64,000 nucleotides of DNA from Psococerastis gibbosa (taxonomy: Eukaryota; Arthropoda; Insecta; Psocodea; Psocidae): positions 4,340,001-4,404,000 of the forward strand of contig OZ020485.1 in NCBI GenBank assembly GCA_963971405.1, in the 5' to 3' direction. Position numbers and translations under genes: made by a program. This document shows, piece by piece, positions 55,848 through 64,000 of this stretch (positions are counted from its first letter, which is position 1; each line of letters starts with the position of its first letter). The notes below the pieces were generated by a model that worked only from the letters and a program-made list of their open reading frames with translations, was not told the origin of the DNA and did not search any database.

Positions 55848-58800
55848 AGTGTAGTTCAACCGTGTGTAGTTTCGTAACGAGTTGTGAGTGTACCACATAC
55901 AAGTACGTCCCTATACTGTCTCTAATACGAAACCATCTCTTGATTTCTTCATTTACCTCTTATTTACATTTTACATCTTTACCGAAACCGGTCACGTTTA
56001 ATATATTTTATTGTGGATCAGTTGCGTCTCATTCTTTCTACAATTATAAGTAAGGCATAACGGTATAAGGATGCAGATGGCAACGAGAAATTACTGCATT
56101 ACAATTCCCTAGTATGACCATCATGACTGCAATTTCGCGCTAATCTTCGATAGCTAAGGCATCTCAAGGAAATTGAATTGTAAAATGCATAGTGGGAGTA
56201 TTCTGATTTGCTTTTAAAACGCCTGACGAATGTGCTGTGACGCAAAATTTGTAAAATGGAATATAAATAAGTTCAGGAGGAGATTGAGGAGAATGCTTCA
56301 CTGTAGTGGGTATTGTGGACATTGTACAATAATATGACGTTTCAATCGATCACTGACAAGAAGTGCACATGCCGCTGGGGTCCCACCTGTCTCCCGCAAG
56401 TATTGTTTCGTGGCCCCGTGGCCACTTCTCAATCGTTTCATACTTATTGTATATGTGAAATGAAGTATTGTTAAAGCTCTCAATGACAGACTATCATTTT
56501 ACAACACCACGAAAATGGCTTATTATTGTATTATTATTATTATTGAAAGGCTGGTGGAGTAACCAGTTAGGAAAACAGAAAATAAAAAGGAAATTGCGCA
56601 ATTTATGGAAGTATTCCTATTTGTAGTGTGTCCCTTTCCCTGCCAACGGCCCCATCGGTTTTCCGGCATTGGATTCACTCCTCGATGTCAGCCCACACCG
56701 GCTACAAGTGCCAATGGGCAAGCTCAGACGTGCTTAACATTGCCATTGTTAGGGATAGCTCGACTTAACCAATTATGGGAACGAGTCTTTTAGAAAGTAC
56801 CTGTATGTATGAAGTATTCCTCAGCAACTTAGATGGACTACATCGCGACTAGCTTGGCAAATTTCTACAGTCTTAAGCTGCTCTGAAGAGCAATGTATGT
56901 ATTTTACACTTTGACGAAAATTCTTTTTTATGCACGGTGGCTCTGGGTCACGCTAGTTGAGCATAAGAACTCCGGTATTTCGGTTGAGTTTAGACATTAT
57001 TTACAGAAAGATTCATATCATTGATCGTTAAGGCAGCCAGGCTGCGGTTAAAAATCAATAGACCATTGCATGGGCTTGAACTTGGAAATTAAAACAGACC
57101 TATCGTTTGTTTATTTTTGCATAAGGGTGGAAAAAGGGGATAAATGAATTTCAGTAAACTTGCTGCGTGTAGAGATGCACTTGGGAGTGGAGTAAGGGCC
57201 TCACTGCAGATTGATGGGCTTAGCATAAGCCCAGCTGTTGCGGCCCCCTGCCCATTGCAGACATCTGCTTTCTTGTTCTAAATTGAGATCTCTCCTAAGG
57301 CCTAAAATGACCCTACATTGTGAACTAGTAGGCCTATTGCAACATTTGATGAACAATTTGGTTAATTAGCCTAATAGTAATGTTTACGTCTGGTCACTTA
57401 ATTTAGATGTCTTCGTAGCCTTGTCGCCTCAAGCGTAGTTATTGTCACTATTAGGCCCGTGCAAACATGCGCAGAATTTTACTGCGCATGTGGGCTCGAA
57501 GAAAACGTTCTAATAATGATTCAATAAATCTGAAACATTTAAATCGGGCATGAGTATGTTTGGCGTATTCCTGGGGTTCTGTGTAGATACCCCATATGTG
57601 TAGTTTGGTGCATGCATGATGGTATTTTGTTTGTACAAAACGCCTCTAAGTATTGGTGCAGTTGATGATGCGCGATTGGCAGGGAGACTGCCGCGCAACA
57701 AGCGGGTGGAAATTCTGTTGTCGCGTATGCGTCTGGGCCACTCCACGCTCACACACGGTCATCTTATGGCAAGTGACTCGCCACCGAGTTGCCACAACTG
57801 TGACGTTGTGGTCCCACTGACAGTGGCGCATATGTCCTGCTGACCTGCCCGGTCTCCGCTGGTCACAGAGCCCTTCTGCGCCTTCCGTACACACTGCAAC
57901 ACCTGCTCGGCTATCATGAGAAGCCCTCTCGTCATAGTTAGCATCGAAACCGACAACTTCTTGCTCCTAATATTATGGTGAATACTTACAATATTATTTA
58001 TATACATTTATGAAAATATACAGTATATATGATACTTATATAAAAGGTGTCTAACCGTACCTGTTTGATTTTGTTGCAGCCTCGAAAGAAAAACACGAGA
58101 GTGTCAAAGGTTGGAGGGAAGTCTGGCGGTAGCAGACAACCGCTACGCCGACCTGCAGAGCAAGTACAACAAGGCGGTCACTGACCTAAAGACTAACGAT
58201 GACCTCAACAAGGAGCTCGATAAAGTGCGGAAGGCCCTGGAGCTCCAGAAGAAATTTACCGAAAATGAGACACTCGGTCGCGTTGATGCCGAGAACAAGC
58301 TGCAAACCATTAAGGTAAGTACCTGAAGCTTGATCATGCCGATTTGGGATTATTTTAATACCGAGGTTTACTTTTTAATACCGCAGTAGTAAGCTGTCAC
58401 GTGACGGTGTTAAAATATGCGCGAGAAATTCAAATTAATAAATTATTAGAATACAATTGTATTGTTTAATAATTGAAGGAATTACTAATAAACATTAAAA
58501 TGTACAGGTTAAATTTTGAAATGAAATAAGAATTTTAATTAATGTGTACCTACATCTAAGGGAGGAAAAATTGAAACTCGCCAAAAAATATTAATTTGAA
58601 TTTCCCGCGCATTTTGCGCTCATTTGTTTTAAACAATTAAATAAACCCCGGTATTATAATAATCCCAAATCGCCATGATTGGCTGCTGGAGAGAAGGCAG
58701 GGAACGATAGATATAGTCTAATTGTAGTAGGAAAAGGCTGGTTAAAAAGTAGGCTGCTTCGGTAGTTAAGTAATGTCCGAAAGTAGGGAATCAAAAAAAA

Positions 58801-61425
58801 ATCGACTCAGTGTAGAACTCCCTATCTATGCATTTCTGTAGTCATTGGCCATTAATTTCTGGGGAATGTTGTGTGCGAGTAAATGAGTGAGTGCATGAGT
58901 TTTTCTTTTCTTATGTTGTTTAGACTATCTTTTTTTTTTTACAGGAAAACTATCTTCGTTCAAAAAATTTAATGTAAACAAAAAATTGTGTCGGTTAGCT
59001 GGAAGAGTAGCCCTTCGGGGCTAAAGCTCGCCTGAAAATAAAGACGATATTTCATTTCATTTCATTTCATTTCATTTCATTAATTGTGGCACAGCGGTGC
59101 TTCTATTAGCGGTACTTGACATGCAGCAACTCGCTGTTTGACCCGTTTGAAGACACTGCATCCAATAACCTACATTGTTAGGTTCTGACTTGTTTGGCCC
59201 CTGTAATCGGTCCCCCCAATGGTGCCTTTTGTTGTGGTGTTAGGAAGGAGTCCTTCATATCTGACCAGGATAGGACTAGCCTTGTTGACTGTTAGAACGG
59301 ATATGGCGGTAGTTGGATAACCTTCCTTTGTTTATCGTTTGCCTATATTCGGATATATAATGTCCTGCAGTCAATTTAAGGGATCTTTAAAAAAAAGTAA
59401 GAGCTTTATACTGCAATAATTTTAATATATTATTTATTATAATATTTTAAATTTTGTGGGATGTGCTGGGCACTGAACATGAGCCAAACCTCCCAACTAT
59501 GCACAGGGAAATTAATGACAATTTTGTTATGATTGCAGGAAAAAGCTAACTTCGACCAACAGGTTTGCGAGCAAGAGATTAAGGAATTGAAGAAGAGACG
59601 AACGGAGGAAATCAGCGAAATCGACGGTCGGCTGACCGTGCAGTATGAGGACAAGCTGCAGGCCGCTCTCAAGGAGTTGCGCGAGCAGCATGAACAACAG
59701 CTGTCGGCCAACAGAGAGGAAATTGTGGATCTGTACGAAAACAAGGTCAGTTAATCACATGGAATATTGTAACTGCAAGGGTGGATTCCAATATACTCCC
59801 GATAACGTCATTGTTCGTTTTATTTAGTCAATCGTTTACATTCTTATTTCTTAATTATGATTATAATTATTATTTACAGATGAGAAACATGCAGAACTAC
59901 TACCAGAGAAGCAGCGCCCAAACTACGGCAGCTTTAGACGAGTTGCGCGTGCTGCAGACACGCTACGACGAAGTCGCCGGCCAGTTGACTGGTCTGGAGG
60001 CGACTAATGCGGCCCTCAACAACAGGATAAGGGACCTCGAAAAGCTGCTGGAGGCTGAGCGTAGAACCAGCGTCGAGAAGCTTAGTCGGGTGGGTACTTC
60101 TACATAGTTTTAAATACCTTTTAAAGGTATCCATAGAGGGGTTTTAGACCGTCCCTGGCTAAGAGCAATACTGGCCTACGAAATCGGACTAAATAGGTAA
60201 CACCATAAAATGCAAAAGATTGTACATCCCCTAAGCCAAAACAAGGGCCCTAAACAAGCTGTTCGAGGCGGAGTTATTAAACACCATTAAGAAACTATGT
60301 TGGGTGGGTATTTTTAAAAATAAAATAAATTTGGATTACTTAGGCGGCGATTTGTCAATTTTTCTTCAATTTTGATAATGTCATTGACTGAAAATCATCA
60401 ATGTTGGATTTATATTTTTACACCCCATTCCAAGTGTCTTCAATAATTGACCATTTTTGTTTTAATTTTTTTCCAATTTTATAAGTTTGCCCGCCGTATT
60501 TTTTTTAATTTTATAATCTACAAGAAATTTTAGGATTTAAATTATGAAATAATTCGTTTGTTCTCAAGACATTAATTACAATAAAATTATTTATCATATC
60601 CAGACGATGCCATTGTTTAATTTTAGTTTGTTATTTTTTGCAAAGCGTGATTTTACTCTATGATTATTGATCAATTTTAACATGCGGAAGTTATATTGGA
60701 CAATGACATAGAGTAAAGAAAAAAATCTCTTCAATTATTGAAGAAAAATTGACAAGTGGAATAGCCTATCCAATGTGTCAACAAAATAATAAATCAATTG
60801 AATATTTTGTGCTTTGATGTTGGCACCTAATAAATTGAGTGCCAAATTCGAATGTTAAATCTAAGTTACACTTTACTATCTAACAAATGTTGACGTCGTC
60901 ACTCCACACTAGCAAATTCCATTCTTAGCTTCTATAGTGAAAGAGACGCCGTTTTGGTAGCCATATTTTCACTTTGCAGTGTTTCAGTATCCCAACTTAA
61001 CATACATACAGCGGTATTAAAATGGCTTAAATAAATCCTTGGTTAAGTTATTCTGTAAACGCCGTGGTACGCCTGCTGGAGTAGAATAGAAAATAACTAT
61101 AGTTATTCATTGCGAAAACAGACGTTTCAAGAACTGATAACTTGAACATACAATAAGAATGAATCGTTGTATATTTGTATTATTACGGTCACGTAGGTTC
61201 CTAGAAATGGTATTGTTATCACCCGCCAACACCCGCCTTTCTCTTTCCTAGTGCTTACATAATCATCTCTTAGACATGTTTGGTTTAGGTGGAGAATGAG
61301 CTGACTAGGTTGCGGGACGAGATGACGGCTCAGCTACAAGACTATCAGGACCTCATGGACATCAAGGTCGCTCTGGACACCGAAATTGCAGCCTACAGGA
61401 AGCTACTCGAATTTGAGGAGAATCG
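46935..61425 (+). CDS. Lam: nuclear lamin gene, head and rod (exons 1-5; tail outside window)
   Basis: Exons 46935-47341, 58080-58314, 59539-59745, 59880-60089 and 61289-61425 join in frame to about 399 residues (phases 2, 0, 0, 0, 2). Order: a Ser/Thr-rich head (1-46) with [10 protein letters not shown], the mitotic Cdk site equivalent to the Ser22 region of human lamin A; coil 1A starting [16 protein letters not shown]; coil 1B with the long form typical of lamins; coil 2 with EISEIDGRL and [19 protein letters not shown]; and the rod end motif [16 protein letters not shown]. Rod length is about 352 residues, as in lamins (356 in human). Lamins assemble into the meshwork under the inner nuclear membrane. 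The final donor, after the rod, splits an Arg codon at phase 2, as in vertebrate lamins. Nuclear localisation signal, Ig-fold and CaaX exons were not found up to 64000. Intron 1 is 10.7 kb and full of LINE remnants. Confidence 0.94.
47940..48272 (-). pseudogene. jockey-like LINE polymerase C-terminal remnant
   Basis: The frame starts [12 protein letters not shown] and contains [21 protein letters not shown] and [15 protein letters not shown], the usual end of a jockey-type reverse transcriptase. Catalytic motifs are absent. A copy of the last 40 residues occurs in plus orientation at 50041-50165. Confidence 0.8.
48542..48750 (+). mobile_element. tRNA-derived SINE family 1
   Basis: GGACACGTAGAGTAGTGGT, GTTGGTTCGAGTCCCACAC, GCAGGCGGTCCCTGGCC, CTCCGCTAGGTTGGC and a short TTTATTTA tail. 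The cleanest copy of the family here. Confidence 0.85.
48929..49590 (-). pseudogene. LINE RNase H / C-terminal remnant
   Basis: A frame with [20 protein letters not shown] is the start of an RNase H domain as carried by some non-LTR retrotransposons. A shifted frame downstream has [18 protein letters not shown], the Cys-x2-Cys...His...Cys cluster at the end of such proteins. The frameshift and a missing middle part show it is dead. Confidence 0.8.
50041..50178 (+). mobile_element. jockey-like LINE 3' end with GATT tail
   Basis: Reads [20 protein letters not shown] and then VVTRKID stop, directly followed by a (GATT)n tail (50159-50176). Same family as 47940-48272 on the other strand. The stretch 50180-51500 shows nothing else recognisable. 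Confidence 0.8.
51507..51799. repeat. inverted repeat with about 190-bp spacer
   Basis: TGCAAAAAACGAAATCGAAA through TTTAAAATATAGTC (51507-51556) is repeated inverted as GACTATGTTTTAAATATTAG through TTTCGTTTTTTGCA (51747-51798). AT-rich, no frame; perhaps a decayed MITE. Confidence 0.65.
51990..52200 (-). repeat. family A repeat fragment
   Basis: GGCCCCGAGATATGG, TTTCATCAAAATCCGTCATC, GAGTAGTTCGTCC and a poly-A tract of 21 where other copies have GTAAAAACC. From 52440 to 52860 there are weak direct repeats (GTGACR..TTGTGAACTATG, GGTCATCTT). Confidence 0.6.
53057..53400. repeat. dispersed repeat family C, copy 3, with extended part
   Basis: The first half matches 44932-45080. The second half (GGAACATGGTAAAGTCACAC, GGAGGTGACCAGGAC, GGATTCAACATGGTAAGG) matches the insert within the SINE at 22137-22378. 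The two halves may be parts of one larger element. The stretch 53401-55150 is unrecognised. Confidence 0.65.
55346..56051. repeat. near-perfect palindrome, arms of about 340 bp
   Basis: 55346-55684 is repeated inverted at about 55691-56051, starting ACTTATAATTGTAGAAAGAA and ending with its complement. Arms differ mainly by an A tract (43 bases at 55803-55845 against 6 T in the left arm) and a 12-base indel near the centre. The identical frames beginning [19 protein letters not shown] on both strands are products of the palindrome. Flanks share AAGGCATAACGG at 55290 and 56053. A real foldback element or an assembly/cloning artefact. Confidence 0.85.
57640..57905 (+). pseudogene. LINE C-terminal remnant (RNase H end and zinc cluster)
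   Basis: Reads [19 protein letters not shown], then [20 protein letters not shown], the typical end of jockey/CR1-like polyproteins (GHTxLTHxxL...C-x2-C...LTVxHIL). No other part of the element is recognised. 56052-57639 shows nothing I can name. Confidence 0.8.
58080..58314 (+). CDS. Lam: lamin exon 2 (coil 1B)
   Basis: 235 bases, acceptor TTGTTGCAG, donor GTAAGT. It reads [13 protein letters not shown] and ends [13 protein letters not shown], equivalent to RVDAENRLQTMK of vertebrate lamins. It spans what is two exons in vertebrates. Confidence 0.93.
58990..59085 (+). mobile_element. retroposon 3' end with TTTCA tail
   Basis: GTAGCCCTTCGGGGCTAAAG, CCTGAAAATAAAGACGAT followed by (TTTCA)n. 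An inverse counterpart with (ATGAA)n and CGACTTTATTGGC lies at 41690-41720. It sits in lamin intron 2. Confidence 0.65.
59539..59745 (+). CDS. Lam: lamin exon 3 (end of coil 1B, start of coil 2)
   Basis: 207 bases in phase 0. Acceptor GATTGCAG, donor GTCAGT. Contains [17 protein letters not shown] and [10 protein letters not shown], and ends DLYENK, at the same place as the vertebrate exon 4 end (YSAK). Confidence 0.93.
59880..60089 (+). CDS. Lam: lamin exon 4 (coil 2)
   Basis: 210 bases in phase 0. Acceptor TATTTACAG, donor GTGGGT. Reads [14 protein letters not shown] through [15 protein letters not shown] to KLSR. Confidence 0.93.
60343..60766. mobile_element. PIF/Harbinger-type MITE 5 in lamin intron 4 (diverged)
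   Basis: Begins GGCGGCGATTTGTCAATTTTTCTTC; the right arm has GAAGAAAAATTGAC and ends GTGGAATAGCC. Its core TTTTACTCTATG and TTGATCAATTTTAAC matches the MITEs at 25489 and 46141. The target duplication is unclear. Confidence 0.6.
61289..61425 (+). CDS. Lam: lamin exon 5 (end of rod)
   Basis: 137 bases, acceptor GGTTTAG, donor GTAAGG, ending phase 2 within an Arg codon. Contains the rod termination motif [20 protein letters not shown]. Confidence 0.94.
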
Positions 61426-61493
61426 GTAAGGGAAAAGAAGCTGCATTAAGACGTATTGTTAGAAGGTGGTGTCACCTAGAGTAATACTGTAGT

Positions 61494-61676
61494 CAGGACA
61501 CGTAGAGTAGTGATTATGGACTCCAACTCTCATCCCAAAGGTTATTGGTTCGAGTCTCACACTCGCTACATGTTCTGGCCATGTAAAACAGGCGGTTCCG
61601 GACCTTCCTAGTTGAGTGTAAGGGAGCTATATAGCTCTAACTACGCTAGGCTGGCTTATGTAAAAAACAAGAAGTC
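61494..61676 (+). mobile_element. tRNA-derived SINE family 1 in lamin intron 5
   Basis: AGGACACGTAGAGTAGTG, GGTTCGAGTCTCACACTCG, GCGGTTCCGGACCTTCC and CTACGCTAGGCTGGC. A shortened copy without the TTTA tail, directly followed by a family A repeat. Confidence 0.75.
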
Positions 61677-61677
61677 A

Positions 61678-62650
61678 TTATTGCTTTGCAATTTATACGT
61701 AGTATAAGGAAAGCTTTGTGATGGTCGAAATTTTCGATTCCGAGATTTCAACGGATTTGCACGTTTTCAGGTCCCAGGAACCCAAAAAAGTGGTTTTTAC
61801 GAAATGTCTGTGTGTCTGTCTGTCTGTCTGTCTGTGCATCGATTTCCGGGCAAACTACTCGGTCGATTTTGATGAAATTCGGCATGTAGGTTCACAAAAA
61901 TCATACCTCGAGTCCATTTTTTTTATTTGGGGCTAACTCAATTTGGGGGGGGGGGGGGGGGGGGTTTCATTCTCAAAAAACTCCAAAAAAACGTCAAAAA
62001 AAATCTTCGATTCCGAGATTTCAACGGATTTGCACGTTTTCAGGTCCCAGGAACCCAAAAAAGTGGTTTTTACGAAATGTCTGTGTGTCTGTCTGTCTGT
62101 CTGTGCGTCGATTTCCGGGCAAACTACTCGGTCGATTTTGATGAAATTCAGCATGTAGGTTCACAAAAATCATACCTCGAGTCCATTTTTTTTTATTTGG
62201 GGCTAACTCAATTTGGGGGGGGTTTCATCCTCAAAAAACTCCAAAAAAACGTCAAAAAAAATTATATCTCAAAAACGGCTCCAACGATTTCTTTTAAATT
62301 CACATATATTCTAGTCGTTCTTAATGTTGATAAAATGGGGGGGGGGGTCGCTTACCCCTTGATAGTTTGCTTCTGGGGGTAAAAAAACAAAAATAACTTA
62401 ATTTTAATGAAAAATGACTAAAAAATAATATTTCTGCGAAACTTTACTATCGATGATTTCTACCTTCAGGCATGTTTTAGGTGTTAAGTTGAGTAACGAA
62501 ACCGGATAGTTGGCTTTCCCAAAAACCTATTTGCTTTTGCGCAAATTTTTTTTTTTTTTAAATGATAGAAACTTCACGCTGAAATGCATTGCCTGCCCTG
62601 CCATTATTACTGTGTTGTAATGTGTTTTAAATATATTGAGGTTACCTCAC
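61678..62650 (+). repeat. 850-bp dispersed repeat (family A) with internal duplication
   Basis: Starts TTATTGCTTTGCAATTTATACG. A segment of about 275 bases (61733-62007, with TGTC tract, CGGTCGATTTTGATGAAATTC and a G run) is repeated directly at 62009-62262. The copies differ by a few bases and by G-run length (20 against 8). Confidence 0.85.
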
Positions 62651-62899
62651 CTCCACCTATAAAAATTAAGAATTGTTTGTTGGAACATAATTATTTTTAA
62701 CAATGAAGCCATTAAGCTTAACTTCACAACTAACCTAGCCCTATCAGGCTATTAATACCGGAGATATTTTTAGTTTTCTCGGTTTTCTCATGAGTGCAAC
62801 GAGTCATGAGTGCTACAAAGCCACTCGTGACACTCATTATGGACAATGGTAATAAGATTTTTGAAAGTTCATTTTCTTTTATAAATATGACAATGAGTA

Positions 62900-63214
62900 G
62901 TGCAGAAAGCAAGAAAATGCCCAATGAATAGAAAATTGGACCCAGAGCGAGAATTACTACACAAGACAAAGCAGAAAATGAGGAATGATAGAAGGAAGAA
63001 GGTAGAAGATTTGACAAAACTTGAACAGAAAAAACCAAGAATTTGTCAGCCTTCACCATCCCATCAAGGTGTCAGAAAACTAGCAAACGATCGAGCAGTT
63101 ACTGTCGACAAGCTACAAACCGGAACTCACCTACATGAAAAACGTTCCGTTATGCTGCGGTTGCAAGAGAAACTGTCGATGACGATGAAGGAGAGAAGGT
63201 GGTTGTTTTCCTGA
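62900..63214 (+). other. unrecognised open frame in lamin intron 5 or flank
   Basis: A 104-residue Lys/Arg-rich frame with EKRSVMLRLQEKL near its end. No family recognised, no splice or start context that convinces. It could be part of an unknown transposon; short ATGAGTGCAAC motifs lie on both sides. Reported only because the stretch 62650-64000 holds nothing else. Confidence 0.2.
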
Positions 63215-64000
63215 GGGTGTGCAAGAATAACATATTCCGCTTGGGCGATAATGATATGGCATAGGGCCTGCATCAAATTCGATGATATTATTGAAATCTC
63301 TTAATATTCAGAACAAGGGGAAAATAATTTTTTTTAAGTTTCAATGCGACGTAAATTTCTTCGAAAAATAGAAATTTCAAAAAGATACCTTTGTTTCTAT
63401 TTCTTCTAGTCAGTCAAACCTCCACCAGTCATGAGTGCAACTAGATAATCATGAGTGCAACGGGCCTGTTTTAAATATTTTTCCAAACTTTCTTATGACT
63501 TTTCTTAGACGGGGTTTCAATAAATTGCTATAATTTGTAAGGTCTCATACGTTTTTGATGTGTCTTCAACTTTTCCCTTACGTTTAAAACTATTTTTGAG
63601 AATTGAAGACCTTCTCATTACAAGCAATTGTGACATTCATGACTTCGATTTAGTAGAAAATTGAGCAACTTACAGATATTGAGACATTTAGCAGAAGGGC
63701 AGGGGGATAGGACACATGGCAAAACTAATTGGGTGGAAAAATGCTTAAGGAAAGTTTTACGTAAGACGCAAAATATTTGAAGTTGTCTCGTTGCACTCAT
63801 GACAAATTTCGGTAACTCCTAATCTTCAAACACGTTTAAAACTGTTATTGTTGAAAATGAAGACAAACCACGTCAGTTATAGGTAGAAAGGATATAATAG
63901 GACCCAAAAAAAATATTAACGGGCAATTTTGAGTTGATAAAAAAATTAAAAGTAAGCAATTCAGATTTGTCAATGTTTTTGATAATGACTCATAAATAAC

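Noticed and set aside
55269..56053. Identical [19 protein letters not shown] frames on both strands
   Set aside because: Created by the palindrome; no family, and low-complexity neighbours.
62730..63059. Minus-strand hydrophobic frame
   Set aside because: Hydrophobicity is the complement of a Lys/Glu-rich plus-strand sequence; no membrane-protein family recognised.

Overview
The window is animal nuclear DNA: AT-rich, intron-split genes with canonical splice sites, tRNA-derived SINEs, LINE and mariner remnants, MITEs and long homopolymer C/G runs. The nuclear lamin resembles protostome lamins (coil 1A with LNDRLACY, coil 2 with EIDGRL, both as I recall them from arthropod lamins), so an invertebrate, perhaps an arthropod, is the best guess. 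This is inference from motifs, not from a search.

Minus strand, 1-25 kb: two head-to-tail copies of a monocarboxylate-transporter-like (SLC16, major facilitator) gene. Copy B (15016-22922) is complete: eight exons splice in frame to 507 residues. Copy A (1046-5920) has the first four exons, with the same phases and nearly the same lengths; its remaining exons, if they exist, lie off the left edge. Intron 1 and a 5' flanking block are still alignable between the copies, so the duplication covered the gene and its upstream region.

Plus strand, 42.4-44.1 kb: a complete three-exon KRTCAP2 gene (132 residues), a subunit of the oligosaccharyltransferase complex. Plus strand, 46.9 kb onward: the first five coding exons of a lamin gene (head and entire rod, about 399 residues). 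The tail exons (nuclear localisation signal, Ig fold, CaaX) were not found and should lie beyond 64 kb.

All other sequence is repeat-derived or unrecognised. The most striking parts are a Ty3/gypsy element whose two halves point in opposite directions inside one 4-bp target duplication (36415-40062); an 84-86-bp hairpin element inserted twice with 12-13-bp target duplications (6397-6480, 21794-21879); a family of PIF/Harbinger-type MITEs; a near-perfect 0.7-kb palindrome (55346-56051); an about 850-bp dispersed repeat containing TGTC tracts; and decayed duplicate exons beside real exons in the SLC16 copies and in KRTCAP2.

The three gene types do not form a pathway: a plasma-membrane carrier, an ER glycosylation subunit and a nuclear scaffold protein. 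No prokaryotic-type system (operon, CRISPR, phage) is present.
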